This document shows, piece by piece, positions 41,537 to 51,158 of a stretch of DNA of 64,000 nt (position 1 is its first letter; every line of letters starts with the position of its first letter). The notes under the pieces are model-generated. The model saw only the letters and a program-made list of their open reading frames with translations. It was not told the origin of the DNA and did no database searches. The DNA comes from Flavobacterium sp. BFFFF2 (GTDB lineage Bacteria; Bacteroidota; Bacteroidia; Flavobacteriales; Flavobacteriaceae): positions 1 through 64,000 of the forward strand of contig NKJD01000004.1 of the NCBI GenBank assembly GCA_002256385.1. Direction: 5' to 3'. The position numbers were made by a program, and so were the translations under genes.

Positions 41537-41657
41537 GAATGGGCGGATTAATTAGAAGGAATTCAAACTTTTTGTGCTGCTGAAAAATAACGCAGCGCAA
41601 AAAAAGTGGCCATGTCCAATGACCTTTTACAGCCATTAAACAATTTAATTGTGCTGC

Positions 41658-42323
41658 TTAATCTTGCGCAATATAACCCACACCACGGATGGTTTTAATG
41701 AAATCTTTTTCTTTGGTCAAATTAAGTTTTTTGCGCAGTGAATTCATAAACACGTCAATAACGCCCGTGTCATAATCAAAATGAATGTCCCATACATCGG
41801 CGATAATATTGGTTCGGGTACAAACTTTTCCTTTGTTGGTAATTAAATACTCCAACAAACTAAATTCCTTTTGCGTTAAAATAACCTCGCGCTTGGACTC
41901 AAATACTTGGTGCGAATTGCGGTTGATTTCAATGGTTCCCAAACGCAGCACGTCGGGCATGGTCCCTTGGGTTGTGCGCTGTACTTTGATGCGCAGCAAC
42001 AGTTCTTCAAATGAGAATGGCTTTTTGATATAGTCATTGGCACCTGCCTTGAGCCCTTCAATGGTTTCTTGGATGGTGTCTTTGGCTGTTAAAAAAATGA
42101 TCGGCGTTTTGGTATCACGGGCACGAATGGCTTTGCACACATCAATGCCTAACATTTTGGGCAAAATCCAGTCTAAAAGTATTAAATCGGGCAATTCTTT
42201 GCGGGCAATATCATGGCCCATTTGACCGTCTGATGCGGTAATAACCTGAAAACCTTCTTCTTCAAGACCTTGTTTTAAAAAATCTGAAATTCCAGCCTCA
42301 TCCTCTACAATTAATATTTTCAT
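41658..42323 (-). CDS. OmpR-family response regulator
   Basis: MKILIVEDEAGISDFLKQGLEEEGF, LLDWILPKM, C-terminal winged helix ending DFIKTIRGVGYIAQD. Confidence 0.95.
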   Translation of the reverse strand: MKILIVEDEAGISDFLKQGLEEEGFQVITASDGQMGHDIARKELPDLILLDWILPKMLGIDVCKAIRARDTKTPIIFLTAKDTIQETIEGLKAGANDYIKKPFSFEELLLRIKVQRTTQGTMPDVLRLGTIEINRNSHQVFESKREVILTQKEFSLLEYLITNKGKVCTRTNIIADVWDIHFDYDTGVIDVFMNSLRKKLNLTKEKDFIKTIRGVGYIAQD

Positions 42324-42565
42324 ATGGCAAGCAACTTAATTTAAATGATTAAAAATCACATCCAAATTTAACGAAAACCTCATTAATACGGGTATTTTTT
42401 TGCAAATTAATGAAGTATTAAGCCTTGACAAGAATAGGCATTGCGCCACAAAACAACTTATCGCCCGATTGAATTAAACATGGCTGGTTTTGGTCTCGAT
42501 TATTTTTTGAATAAAATAAAACATTTCACAATCGATTTCATAAAGCAAAACGTTTGTGGGCACGC

Positions 42566-43021
42566 TTATGCAGCTGTACTTCCCTTTTTATTGCTAAAAA
42601 AGAAATAGCCCAAAACGCCTGCGACTATGGGCTCCATAAATGTAAGCAATTGGCCTTCAGACTCAAACGCTTCATTCAACAGGACTGCTGGCGTTTTACC
42701 ATTCAAATCAATCGATGGTATTGTACTTGGCACAGCAAACAAGCAATACGAGATGATCGCTAAGTAGAGGATTGATGCGCCCAATGCTACATACAAAAAT
42801 AAGGTAGATTTTAGCTCTTCCTGAAACCATTCTCTTTTAAAGAATGAACTTGAAAACATCAAACTAAATACTGGCCCCAAATACAAGGCCACCCATTTGA
42901 TCACCATGGCCGAAATAGGCTTGAAATCGCCTAAAATTTCGTTGAATAAAAACAAAACAATGACGCCAGTCCATAAGAACCAAAGCGTCATGAGTGTTTT
43001 TTGTGCTGTAAAAAAGGTCAT
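42566..43021 (-). CDS. hypothetical multi-TM membrane protein
   Basis: Hydrophobic segments in an ORF co-oriented with neighbours. Confidence 0.65.
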   Translation of the reverse strand: MTFFTAQKTLMTLWFLWTGVIVLFLFNEILGDFKPISAMVIKWVALYLGPVFSLMFSSSFFKREWFQEELKSTLFLYVALGASILYLAIISYCLFAVPSTIPSIDLNGKTPAVLLNEAFESEGQLLTFMEPIVAGVLGYFFFSNKKGSTAA

Positions 43022-43031
43022 CTTCTACCAT

Positions 43032-43949
43032 TTAAGATTTAAAAAACGTTTTAATTTTTGACTTAAAATTATAAGTCGATTGTATAATGCGCGGTTCCCC
43101 AAATTTTGATTCTTTGAAAAACTCAATGTGTTTCACCACCACGTTGTATTCTTTTGTCAATTTCTTCGACGGGTCTGAAAACAAGCTGGCAAGTTGTTCG
43201 TTCTGAAATGGGTTGTTGCTTAGCGCATCATTTTCATACATGTCCATTAATGCTGACTGACTGATGTCGATGAACTGGTTTCCCACTTCTTTTTTCACCA
43301 CCAAAAACACAAACAGCAGCGAGTAACCTTGATGCACGCAAAAGAAATTCGAAAACTTACAAGTTTCTTGGATGCAGCCCGCGCCTTTAAAAGGCTTTCC
43401 GTCTTTAGAAATGCATTCATTGGCCGTTACGATGCCAAACGAATCACCATTGATGGCAAAATATTTATAATTTTCTGGTTCCACATTTAATTTTGAAACA
43501 ACCACATTTTCTATTTTTTTCCGGCACTGATCAAGTGTGTATGCATCGTTAAAATACTGTTTTAAAGACACTTTGCTTGACGGAATGAGCCTTTGAAAGA
43601 ATGAAATGGCCGAATTCTTATTCGTGCTCTTAGTTGTCTCTGCAGGACTGCTCCCTAATTTAATGCCAATCATTGCGTCTAAGTACCGTTCAATGTGGTC
43701 AGAAACCCCATTACTATTTAAATCAATCATCTGTCCAAATCCATTCACCTCAGTTCCTGGCATTGAGTTGAGTTCTTTGTCCATAAAATTGGGAACCCCA
43801 TCACTATCGCCGTCTTTCAACGAGGCTACAATGGAGTCCAATTTTACCGAAAGTCTGGCATTTTCAGCTTTCAAATCGTTCACTTGCTTGCGTGTGGCGC
43901 AGGAACTACTCAACGCCAACATCAGGAGGGATAAAAAGATTTTTTTCAT
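43032..43949 (-). CDS. putative lipoprotein with thrombospondin type 3-like Asp-rich repeats
   Basis: Lipobox MLALSSSC; KDGDSDGVPNFMDKE and DLNSNGVSDHIERY. Confidence 0.75.
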   Translation of the reverse strand: MKKIFLSLLMLALSSSCATRKQVNDLKAENARLSVKLDSIVASLKDGDSDGVPNFMDKELNSMPGTEVNGFGQMIDLNSNGVSDHIERYLDAMIGIKLGSSPAETTKSTNKNSAISFFQRLIPSSKVSLKQYFNDAYTLDQCRKKIENVVVSKLNVEPENYKYFAINGDSFGIVTANECISKDGKPFKGAGCIQETCKFSNFFCVHQGYSLLFVFLVVKKEVGNQFIDISQSALMDMYENDALSNNPFQNEQLASLFSDPSKKLTKEYNVVVKHIEFFKESKFGEPRIIQSTYNFKSKIKTFFKS

Positions 43950-44047
43950 GTAAAAAATGAATTAACATTGAATGCTGCCAACAGATTGAACTACCTTATT
44001 ATAAATCATATATATCAATACAAGAACTCGAATGACACCCAAAAATG

Positions 44048-44686
44048 CTAGGGCATCAAGTCGTAGCCCAATTTGGTTTTTAATTCATCGAGTGGGATTT
44101 CGGTGAAGCTGTTGCTGTTGTCGTTTGGAAACAGCAAGCAATGCATCACTTCTTTGGTGTTTGAATCTAGTACAATTTTATAGCAATAATCGGGTACGCC
44201 GATGTTGTTTTTGCCCAGCGTTTTGTTTGTGCTATAAATATTGCCCGCTATAATAAACAAGGGCTTGCTTTGTGATTCATCGCGGATGCTCGTTTCCCAC
44301 TTTTTCCAAATGCCCCGATTGAGTTTTTTGGTTTGAGGCACACAATTATAATAACAAAAGGTTTTTTCGTCAGCTTCGCAATCGTTGGCAAAATCTTCCG
44401 CATTGGCCAAATGCCCTTTGTCATAAGGACTGCCCGCATAATCAGATCCGGAGGCCGAAATAATGCCGCATTTTTTAAAAGAAAAACCTTTGCGGTCGCA
44501 ATCGCCACCCCCTTTGTATAAGGTGTAGGTCACGTACAACGGTTCTTTTAGCTGATAATTAAAATAAGACTTGTAAGCGCCAACATCAATGATGGTGTCG
44601 GTTTTAAATGTTTGCCCAAGGGCAAAGGAGCAACATATAAGGAAGGCTAATGCGAGGTGTTTTTTCATAAATAAAGTGATACGCAT
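44048..44686 (-). CDS. DNA/RNA non-specific endonuclease (secreted)
   Basis: Signal peptide MKKHLALAFLICCSFALGQ; SPYDKGHLANAEDFANDCEADEKTFCYYNCVPQTKKLNRGIWKKWE, DRGH-like motif as DKGH. Start could be 44668. Confidence 0.88.
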   Translation of the reverse strand: MRITLFMKKHLALAFLICCSFALGQTFKTDTIIDVGAYKSYFNYQLKEPLYVTYTLYKGGGDCDRKGFSFKKCGIISASGSDYAGSPYDKGHLANAEDFANDCEADEKTFCYYNCVPQTKKLNRGIWKKWETSIRDESQSKPLFIIAGNIYSTNKTLGKNNIGVPDYCYKIVLDSNTKEVMHCLLFPNDNSNSFTEIPLDELKTKLGYDLMP

Positions 44687-45273
44687 TAAACATTAGCCGC
44701 AATGTGACTGATACTGGCATAGTACTTTTGGGCATAATCTTTAATAAGATCGGCCTTGTCCAGTCCATTAATGATTCGGCGCGCATTGGTCCAATCTTCG
44801 GTGGTTCCAGCAAAGTAATTTGACAGTTTTTTGCCCGTAAACCAGCCTTCCATCATGCCCAAAAACATGATTTTAGTAGCATTGGGCAATTCCATGACGC
44901 CAGCCGCATGATGAATAAAATCTTTCTTTAATTCTTTGCCCGCTCTTTCATAGTTTTCGTACCATGTTAACTGAACAAATCCACGGCCATAAAACACCTC
45001 GTTGGTGTCGGTGTAGGGCTTTTTGTTCTGTTTTACTTTGCCCCCATAAATCAGGTTTTTTCCCTTGCCCCATTCTTCAATGGGTTGCATGGTACGCCCC
45101 GTTTCGTGGTGTGCTGTGGCGAACATATAAGCCAACCAACGCTCGTCTTGACGTGAATAGTTGGCCTCCCATTCATCAAGAATGGCTGACACGCCTTGCA
45201 CCTGCTTGGTGCTCATTGACCCGCTAAAAAGCGTCAATTTAATTTGATCGAAGAAGAATTTACGATTAATCAT
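44686..45273 (-). CDS. GH19 chitinase/lysozyme-like protein
   Basis: AYMFATAHHETGRTMQPIEEWGKG and FYGRGFVQLTWYENYERAG; TAATG overlap with the nuclease ORF. Confidence 0.78.
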   Translation of the reverse strand: MINRKFFFDQIKLTLFSGSMSTKQVQGVSAILDEWEANYSRQDERWLAYMFATAHHETGRTMQPIEEWGKGKNLIYGGKVKQNKKPYTDTNEVFYGRGFVQLTWYENYERAGKELKKDFIHHAAGVMELPNATKIMFLGMMEGWFTGKKLSNYFAGTTEDWTNARRIINGLDKADLIKDYAQKYYASISHIAANV

Positions 45274-45348
45274 AATTCATAGTTTTTATTATCGGTTATG
45301 AAAAATTTTAAAATTATGGGCTGCTCTTGGAAGGAAGTAAAGTAAAAA

Positions 45349-46278
45349 CTACCCTTTTTTGTTTTGTGAAGGTTCCGTTTTTTTTGACCCACGCAATTGC
45401 ATCATTTTACTCAACAAATCGAACCAAAAGGGCGCGCCCAATGAAATGGCCAGGGCAGTTAACATACAACCAAATACACTGTAAAGGATGTTAATACCAG
45501 AAATGCCTTGCCAACCCAATCCCAACACGGCATTGGCTTCATGAAGTTCACTTTGATCGGCCAGCATCAGTTGGGCCTGCTGCAAGGAGGCTTGGAGTTG
45601 TTCGTCAGCCTCCCTATTTTCGGGTTGACTGCTGTTTTGCTTAGTTTTCAAGTATTGATCGGCAATGCTTGCCAACTGTGCGGCCTGTTGCGGATTATAG
45701 GACAGGTTTTTAACAATTTGAATGGTGTCCGCATTAAAGGACAATGCCACGGTGAACGCAACCAAAAGAGTAATTTTTTGGGTCTGCTTTTTATACCAAC
45801 CCGTTGCCCTGTCCATGGTTTCGTTAAACCAATTTTCGGCCAATTGCTGAAAATGCGCCAGTTTGCCATCGGCTTCTTGATATAGGATTTCCAAGTATTT
45901 CCCTGTTTCGGGATTCACTTTCTTTATTTCTTGAATGCCGTCGAGCAATTGTTGTTCCGGATGGACGCTGCCTGCTGACAAGTCTTTACACAAATGCACC
46001 AAAGCACTTGAAAACGAACCGCTGCTCATGTAAGAGGGCTTCTTCTTGTTGCTTTCACCCAAATATTTAATTACAGGCTGCTGGTAAAATTGCGCCACAA
46101 TGGCATTCGGCCGGTCGTCCAAATCGGTTAACATTCTTCGGATTCCTTTTTCGAGGGTTTTGGCCCTTAAATTTAAAAAAGAAGCAACGATTTCGTTGAG
46201 CGTTGTTACCAACAAACTATATAGTGAGTAAATAAACACCAAGCCAATGACTACGTTTATTGCTGTTGAATTGAACAT
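45349..46278 (-). CDS. hypothetical membrane protein
   Basis: N-terminal TM INVVIGLVFIYSLYSLLVTTLNEIVASFLNLRAKTLEKGIRRML and further TM segments. Confidence 0.75.
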   Translation of the reverse strand: MFNSTAINVVIGLVFIYSLYSLLVTTLNEIVASFLNLRAKTLEKGIRRMLTDLDDRPNAIVAQFYQQPVIKYLGESNKKKPSYMSSGSFSSALVHLCKDLSAGSVHPEQQLLDGIQEIKKVNPETGKYLEILYQEADGKLAHFQQLAENWFNETMDRATGWYKKQTQKITLLVAFTVALSFNADTIQIVKNLSYNPQQAAQLASIADQYLKTKQNSSQPENREADEQLQASLQQAQLMLADQSELHEANAVLGLGWQGISGINILYSVFGCMLTALAISLGAPFWFDLLSKMMQLRGSKKTEPSQNKKG

Positions 46279-46965
46279 CTTTTACCAGGTATTTCTGAGT
46301 GATTTCCTTTTTTTCGATAGACTAATTTAAATAAAATTATTGAAATCAATTTCATTTAAAACAAAATGACTATTTGAATGCCGTAAAACTAAAGGTATAA
46401 AAGACGCTTGTCAATACGTATAAATACGTATTCAGTGAAAGAAGTTAAATCGCAAAAGTTGCTGTATTTAATTAAAACAACCAATTGAAAATGACTATTT
46501 TAAACCATTAAAATACACATTAACAGCCAGTTAAAAAACACAAATCAATTAAGTTAAGTGACACGAACTGACTGCACCACATAGGCAGACATGTATGGAG
46601 CTAAAAAAAATGGCTGACGGGGGAAGTGGGTTTGGGCTGCTCTAAAATATGGAAAGCAAATTGTGGAAGCGAACCAATAAACATGTTTTGATGGCTGCGT
46701 TAATGTATAACCTCACTAACTAGCAGAAACTCATCACCCGAAAACCCAAATCATAAGATGGTATTTTTGCCTCAATGATAGAAAAACACAAACCAATATA
46801 GAAACGGCTTGCGACAACTTGAACAACTTGTGTTTAAGCACCACAACTTCAATGCAAAAATGAACCTCGCTGAAATGGCCTTAAACGAGATTGTTTTTAA
46901 ACTTATTTTTTATCTACTTTTTGACTGGGGTTGCGGAAGTGCTAGGGTTGTTGGGTGAAGTGTTT

Positions 46966-48309
46966 TTATTCCACATTTTTGAATTGAAACTCATATGTAT
47001 AAAGTTCAATATTCGGCTTCGTTTTAATTAATTCAACTAATTTTTTGTCAGGTTTATGTAAACTTATTATTCCTTTAACTTCTCTTCTTAATTCTGCTGT
47101 TAAACCATTGATATAATTTTCAATTTGTTCAACCACTTCAATTCCTGCTTCATTTCTCTTTAGTTCTACAACATATAAAATATCTTTTGTTTTATCAATT
47201 AGGAGCAAATCCAAAATTCCATTTACGCTTTGAATGTAATATTGGCGACCGAATATTTTTTCATCTTGATAAACTTCAAGTTTCTTACCAAAGACCTCGT
47301 ATCCATATTTTATTTGTTCTAAAATCATATCTTCGAGAATCTTTTCTTTAGATAGTAATTTTGCTTCTTGGAACGAAGACAAGTTAAAAGGCTTTTTAAT
47401 TCTGAAAATACTATTAATTAATTGATTTGCAAATTGCTGATTTTCACTAATTCGTGATAATTCTTTCAGTTTTTCTTTTCTGCTTTTATAGTAAGAATTA
47501 TGTGGGTATTTCAAAATAAGAAATTCTAAAACTTCAAAAAAATTATCTGTGTTTCTAGTTTTCTCAAGCGAGTAAAGGTAATTATTTGCGAAAATATTAA
47601 AATCGTCAAGTTCTCTATCTATTTCTATTTTATGCCTTATTTGATATGCTTCTTCAAGTGAAAATATTTCTAAACTTTTTTTATAAAATCTTAAAGCATT
47701 TTCAAATTCAGAAATTCTATTGTAAGCGTATCCTAAATCATTAAAGACATTCCATTTAAATATTTGAAAATCCTCTAACAATAACTGAAAATCTTTTTCG
47801 TTTTCAATTAAATCTTCCAATTCATTCATGAATAAAAGGTTTTGTTTAATTGAATTTTCAAAATTGCCAGTTTCTAGATAACATAATCCAATGAAATAGC
47901 TTGCAACGTAATCATCAATTCTATTAAATTGATAAAGTGCAATTTCGAAATTATCACTATCAAGATAAATCAAACCATTTATATAATCCGCTGCATCAGT
48001 ATTATTTGCAATTTCCAATGAACAATTATAAAACTGCTTTTTTGTGGTTTCATCGAAAAAAGTGAGAAGCGGCTCCCAGATTAAAAAATACATTTCTGGA
48101 AAATCATTTAAATCTCCCACAAAATCTAATGCCAATTCTTGGTAAAAATCATCAACTTGTCCATTAATAGCCAATTTAGTTTTTTCGAATTCTTTGTACA
48201 AATCGTCAATACTTATTTCGTTTCTGAAACAATTTAAAGTATCATGTAATATTTGACTTGTATAATTGTTTTTTAATTCTTCAAGTAAGAATAGTACTTT
48301 GTCAGTCAT
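46966..48309 (-). CDS. TPR-like protein with C-terminal DUF91/NucS-like PD-(D/E)XK nuclease domain
   Basis: Helical repeats (YASYFIGLCYLETGNFENSIKQN; YNRISEFENALRFYKKSLEIF); C-terminal NGILDLLLIDKTKDILYVVELKRNEAGIEVVEQIENYI. Confidence 0.8.
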   Translation of the reverse strand: MTDKVLFLLEELKNNYTSQILHDTLNCFRNEISIDDLYKEFEKTKLAINGQVDDFYQELALDFVGDLNDFPEMYFLIWEPLLTFFDETTKKQFYNCSLEIANNTDAADYINGLIYLDSDNFEIALYQFNRIDDYVASYFIGLCYLETGNFENSIKQNLLFMNELEDLIENEKDFQLLLEDFQIFKWNVFNDLGYAYNRISEFENALRFYKKSLEIFSLEEAYQIRHKIEIDRELDDFNIFANNYLYSLEKTRNTDNFFEVLEFLILKYPHNSYYKSRKEKLKELSRISENQQFANQLINSIFRIKKPFNLSSFQEAKLLSKEKILEDMILEQIKYGYEVFGKKLEVYQDEKIFGRQYYIQSVNGILDLLLIDKTKDILYVVELKRNEAGIEVVEQIENYINGLTAELRREVKGIISLHKPDKKLVELIKTKPNIELYTYEFQFKNVE

Positions 48310-48355
48310 TTTTAATTTTTTATTCTGTTTTATAGATTATCCGGGTAGAGTATCG

Positions 48356-48498
48356 CACAACATTAGTTAGACCGCTTCACGAAGTTGCCGATCAAAGCGG
48401 GCTTAGTTCTCTCTGCCAAGATAATATTTATCGTGAAAACGAAAGATCTGGGTACCGAAATCTCGGCAATTTTGTGAAACGGCAGTTTGTTGTTGTAA
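48356..48498 (-). repeat. long imperfect inverted-repeat element (attC-like or REP-like)
   Basis: Outer arms ACAACATTAGTTAGACCGCTTCACGAAGTTGCCGA and TCGGCAATTTTGTGAAACGGCAGTTTGTTGTTGT pair imperfectly. Confidence 0.7.
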
Positions 48499-49095
48499 CT
48501 ATTTGTTATTTTTAATTTCTTGAACCCTTTTAATAAGTAAATTATCAAGGTCAATTTCATATTCAACGCTTCTTATGACTATCTGATCTTCATCATTTTT
48601 TACCTTTATGACAGTATCTAAAAAAATAGTCTCGATAATTTTTCCTCTTCTTGATAGAACTTTACTATAGTTTGAAATCTTTCCGTTTTCTCTGAAAAAT
48701 GTCGAGTCGAGTTTCAGTTTTTCGAAATTACTAAAGTCAGGTTTAATATATTTATTCCCGATATATTGAGCATACCTTTTCTTTGGAATTGGATATTTGC
48801 TATCATAAATTGATCGAAAGTATAAATCTTTTCCTCTCACTTCTAAAAAAGCGCTTTTTGAATAATCAATTTTACCATTTGGTAAAAATGCAATTTTCTC
48901 TCTCATTACTTTTTTGTCACCGTTTGAAAATCTATAAACAGAAGTGATTTTGTCATTTTTATCAAGCTCAATAATTATACTATCATTTGACTTTTCTCTA
49001 ATAATTGGCATATGTACAACATCCTTGTTACTGACCTCTTTGGCACATGAAAACACTAATAATATCGAGATTAAAAATGTTAAATATTTCGTCAT
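48499..49095 (-). CDS. hypothetical lipoprotein
   Basis: MTKYLTFLISILLVFSCAKEVSNKD lipobox; no recognised domain. Confidence 0.7.
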   Translation of the reverse strand: MTKYLTFLISILLVFSCAKEVSNKDVVHMPIIREKSNDSIIIELDKNDKITSVYRFSNGDKKVMREKIAFLPNGKIDYSKSAFLEVRGKDLYFRSIYDSKYPIPKKRYAQYIGNKYIKPDFSNFEKLKLDSTFFRENGKISNYSKVLSRRGKIIETIFLDTVIKVKNDEDQIVIRSVEYEIDLDNLLIKRVQEIKNNK

Positions 49096-49130
49096 TGTGT
49101 TGGTGTTGTTCTGTTATAGCAACTAACCCC

Positions 49131-49210
49131 GCTCCGCAAAGTCTCCCGACTTTGCGGCCACAGCCAAAGTTGAATTTCTGGATATAAATCTAAGAAGTTT
49201 TCGGATTTCT
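49131..49210 (-). repeat. cassette-boundary repeat, copy a
   Basis: GCTCCGCAAAGTCTCCCGACTTTGCGGCCACAGCCAAAGTTGAATTTCTGGATATAAATCTAAGAAGTTTTCGGATTTC; contains stem CCGCAAAGTC/GACTTTGCGG. Confidence 0.9.
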
Positions 49211-49293
49211 TCGTGAAAAAAAAAAGTAAGGTTACCTGAGAGAGCAACATTACCACTTTTAACATTCCAACTTTAAAACTCATAGTGCAAGCT

Positions 49294-49399
49294 GCTCCGC
49301 AAAGTCTCCCGACTTTTCGGCAAAAACCAAAATCGATTTTCAGGATCGAAATCTAAGAAGTTTTCGGATTTCGTGGGGCAATAAAAATAAAATTAACTG
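49294..49399 (-). repeat. cassette-boundary repeat, copy b
   Basis: Same family; 163 bp from copy a. Confidence 0.9.
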
Positions 49400-49429
49400 C
49401 CGAGCAACTTTCAAACTTTCAACTTAGCT

Positions 49430-49525
49430 TTGGGCGTGCCCCGCCTGCCTAAGGCGAGGCGGGTCGGGCTGTCCGTTATATCTTTTGCTAAAGCAAAAGG
49501 ATGCCACTGCCATCCCTCACGCGAT
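49430..49525. repeat. GGGCG...GGCGGGTCGGGCTGTCCG...CTTTTGC...GCAAAAGGATGCC...CACGCGAT element, copy 1
   Basis: Modular match with 59067-59168. Confidence 0.75.
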
Positions 49526-49762
49526 TTTAGTTTAAAGTTTCAGGTTTAAAGTTTCAGATTTTTTACGAACAGCACCTACTAAAACCAGGCACTTAGTTCC
49601 CGCCGGGCTGGTCTAAAGTCAATATTTCCTTGCGTTTAAAAGTTTTTCAACGCTTGAAATGTCAAGTGATAACATTTGTTGCTGCATTAATTTTATTGCT
49701 GATTTTCAGGTGGTTTATTGGTTAAAGTGCTTCGCCATAAACTTTGATTGATTGTAAAAGTC

Positions 49763-50032
49763 TCATTTATTAAGAACAAATCTTCTAAACATGCATACAA
49801 GATAAAAAGATAAAAATACCGCAGCCATTATTGCGATAAATATCTGGTGTTTTGATATACAAGGTGGGCAATCTTCATTACCAATGCATGGCTCGCAACT
49901 TGGTTTAAGGTAATAAAATATTAGACCTAAGATTACTTCTAAAACAATTAGTTGTAAAAATTTAATTTTACAAAATCTCTTAATCTCATGGATTTGCATC
50001 ATCAATTTTTTATTTAATTTTTTTAAGCGCAA
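49763..50032 (-). CDS. hypothetical two-TM small protein
   Basis: KFLQLIVLEVILGLIFYYLKPSCEPCIGNEDCPPCISKHQIFIAIMAAVFLSFYLVCMF. Confidence 0.6.
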   Translation of the reverse strand: MRLKKLNKKLMMQIHEIKRFCKIKFLQLIVLEVILGLIFYYLKPSCEPCIGNEDCPPCISKHQIFIAIMAAVFLSFYLVCMFRRFVLNK

Positions 50033-50079
50033 TTGGATTTTTGTAATTCTTACATTATGTACTGATATACTTCACCCCA

Positions 50080-50200
50080 CTCCGCAATCCTGATGACTAT
50101 CCGAACCCAACTTTGCGGCCACAGCCAAAGTCGAATTTCTGGCTATAAATCTAAGAAGTTTTCGGGTTTCGTGGGGCAATAAAAATAAAATTAACTGGCG
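50080..50200 (-). repeat. cassette-boundary repeat, copy c (diverged stem)
   Basis: ACTTTGCGGCCACAGCCAAAGTCGAATTTCTGGCTATAAATCTAAGAAGTTTTCGGGTTTCGTGGGGCAATAAAAATAAAATTAACTGG. Confidence 0.9.
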
Positions 50201-50351
50201 CGCAACTTTCCAACTTTCAACATTCCAACTTTAAAACTCATAGTGCAAGCTAAAGCTTGCGTACCTGAAGCCCACTGGCCTTTTATTACGCTAACGCTCC
50301 ATACAATTCGGCCTTTGGCCTCGGGTCTCCTCTATGTATCGTATACCCATG

Positions 50352-50855
50352 TTACCTTAGTGTTTTATGTTCAAAATCTAATTTAAAATCATTGTATTTT
50401 TTCCCATTATATATACAATTTTCGATGGTGACAAAATATGCACAATACTCTGGGGTAGTAGTTCCAAGTGGATTTAGTGCAGGTTTGATTTTAGATAATT
50501 TATGCTCTTCTTTACTACCATTTTTATCAATAATCAAAAAACATATGTCATTTTTGTAGTTTATATTATCTACTGTAATGCTGAAGTCACCGTCATCCCA
50601 AACCAGAATACGATCTATGTTAAATGTTAATGACCGTATTTTTTTGTCAAAATTTCCGTTGTTCAAATACTCTATATAAATTATTTTTTCGACACTCATA
50701 CCATTCCCGTTGAAATTCACAATTTTTATTTTATCAATATAGGGATCTGTATATGCTTTTTTTTCCGGTTTTTTTTTACAACAAATAAGCAATATCACCA
50801 CAAAAAGCACTTTAACCGCAATTCTAATCTTTTTTATCTGAGCCATAGACTGCAT
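50352..50855 (-). CDS. hypothetical protein with N-terminal TM/lipobox-like segment
   Basis: IRIAVKVLFVVILLICCKKKPEKK; no recognised domain. Confidence 0.65.
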   Translation of the reverse strand: MQSMAQIKKIRIAVKVLFVVILLICCKKKPEKKAYTDPYIDKIKIVNFNGNGMSVEKIIYIEYLNNGNFDKKIRSLTFNIDRILVWDDGDFSITVDNINYKNDICFLIIDKNGSKEEHKLSKIKPALNPLGTTTPEYCAYFVTIENCIYNGKKYNDFKLDFEHKTLR

Positions 50856-50890
50856 TGTAAATTGTTTTACTTATTTCACTTTCTGTCGCC

Positions 50891-50995
50891 GCTCCGCAAA
50901 GTCTCCCGACTTTGCGGCCACAGCCAAAGTTGAATTTCTGGATATAAATCTAAGAAGTTTTCGGATTTCGTTATGCAAAAAAACAAAATTAACTG
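50891..50995 (-). repeat. cassette-boundary repeat, copy d
   Basis: Same family as copy a, near-identical over the first 75 bp. Confidence 0.9.
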
Positions 50996-51050
50996 AGGGA
51001 AGAACTTTCCAACTTTCAACATTCCAACTTTAAAACTCATAGTGCAACCT

Positions 51051-51158
51051 GCTCCGCAAAGTCTCCCGACTTTGCGGCAAAAACCAAAGTAGATTTTCTG
51101 GATATAAATCTATTAAGTTTTCTGGTTTCGTGGGGCAATAAAAATAAAATTAACTGGC
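51051..51158 (-). repeat. cassette-boundary repeat, copy e
   Basis: Same family; 160 bp from copy d. Confidence 0.9.

Noticed and set aside
41575-41635. Hairpins between response regulator and kinase genes as a regulatory RNA
   Set aside because: TTTTTGTGCTGC/GCAGCGCAAAAA looks like an ordinary intergenic terminator-like hairpin; no further support.
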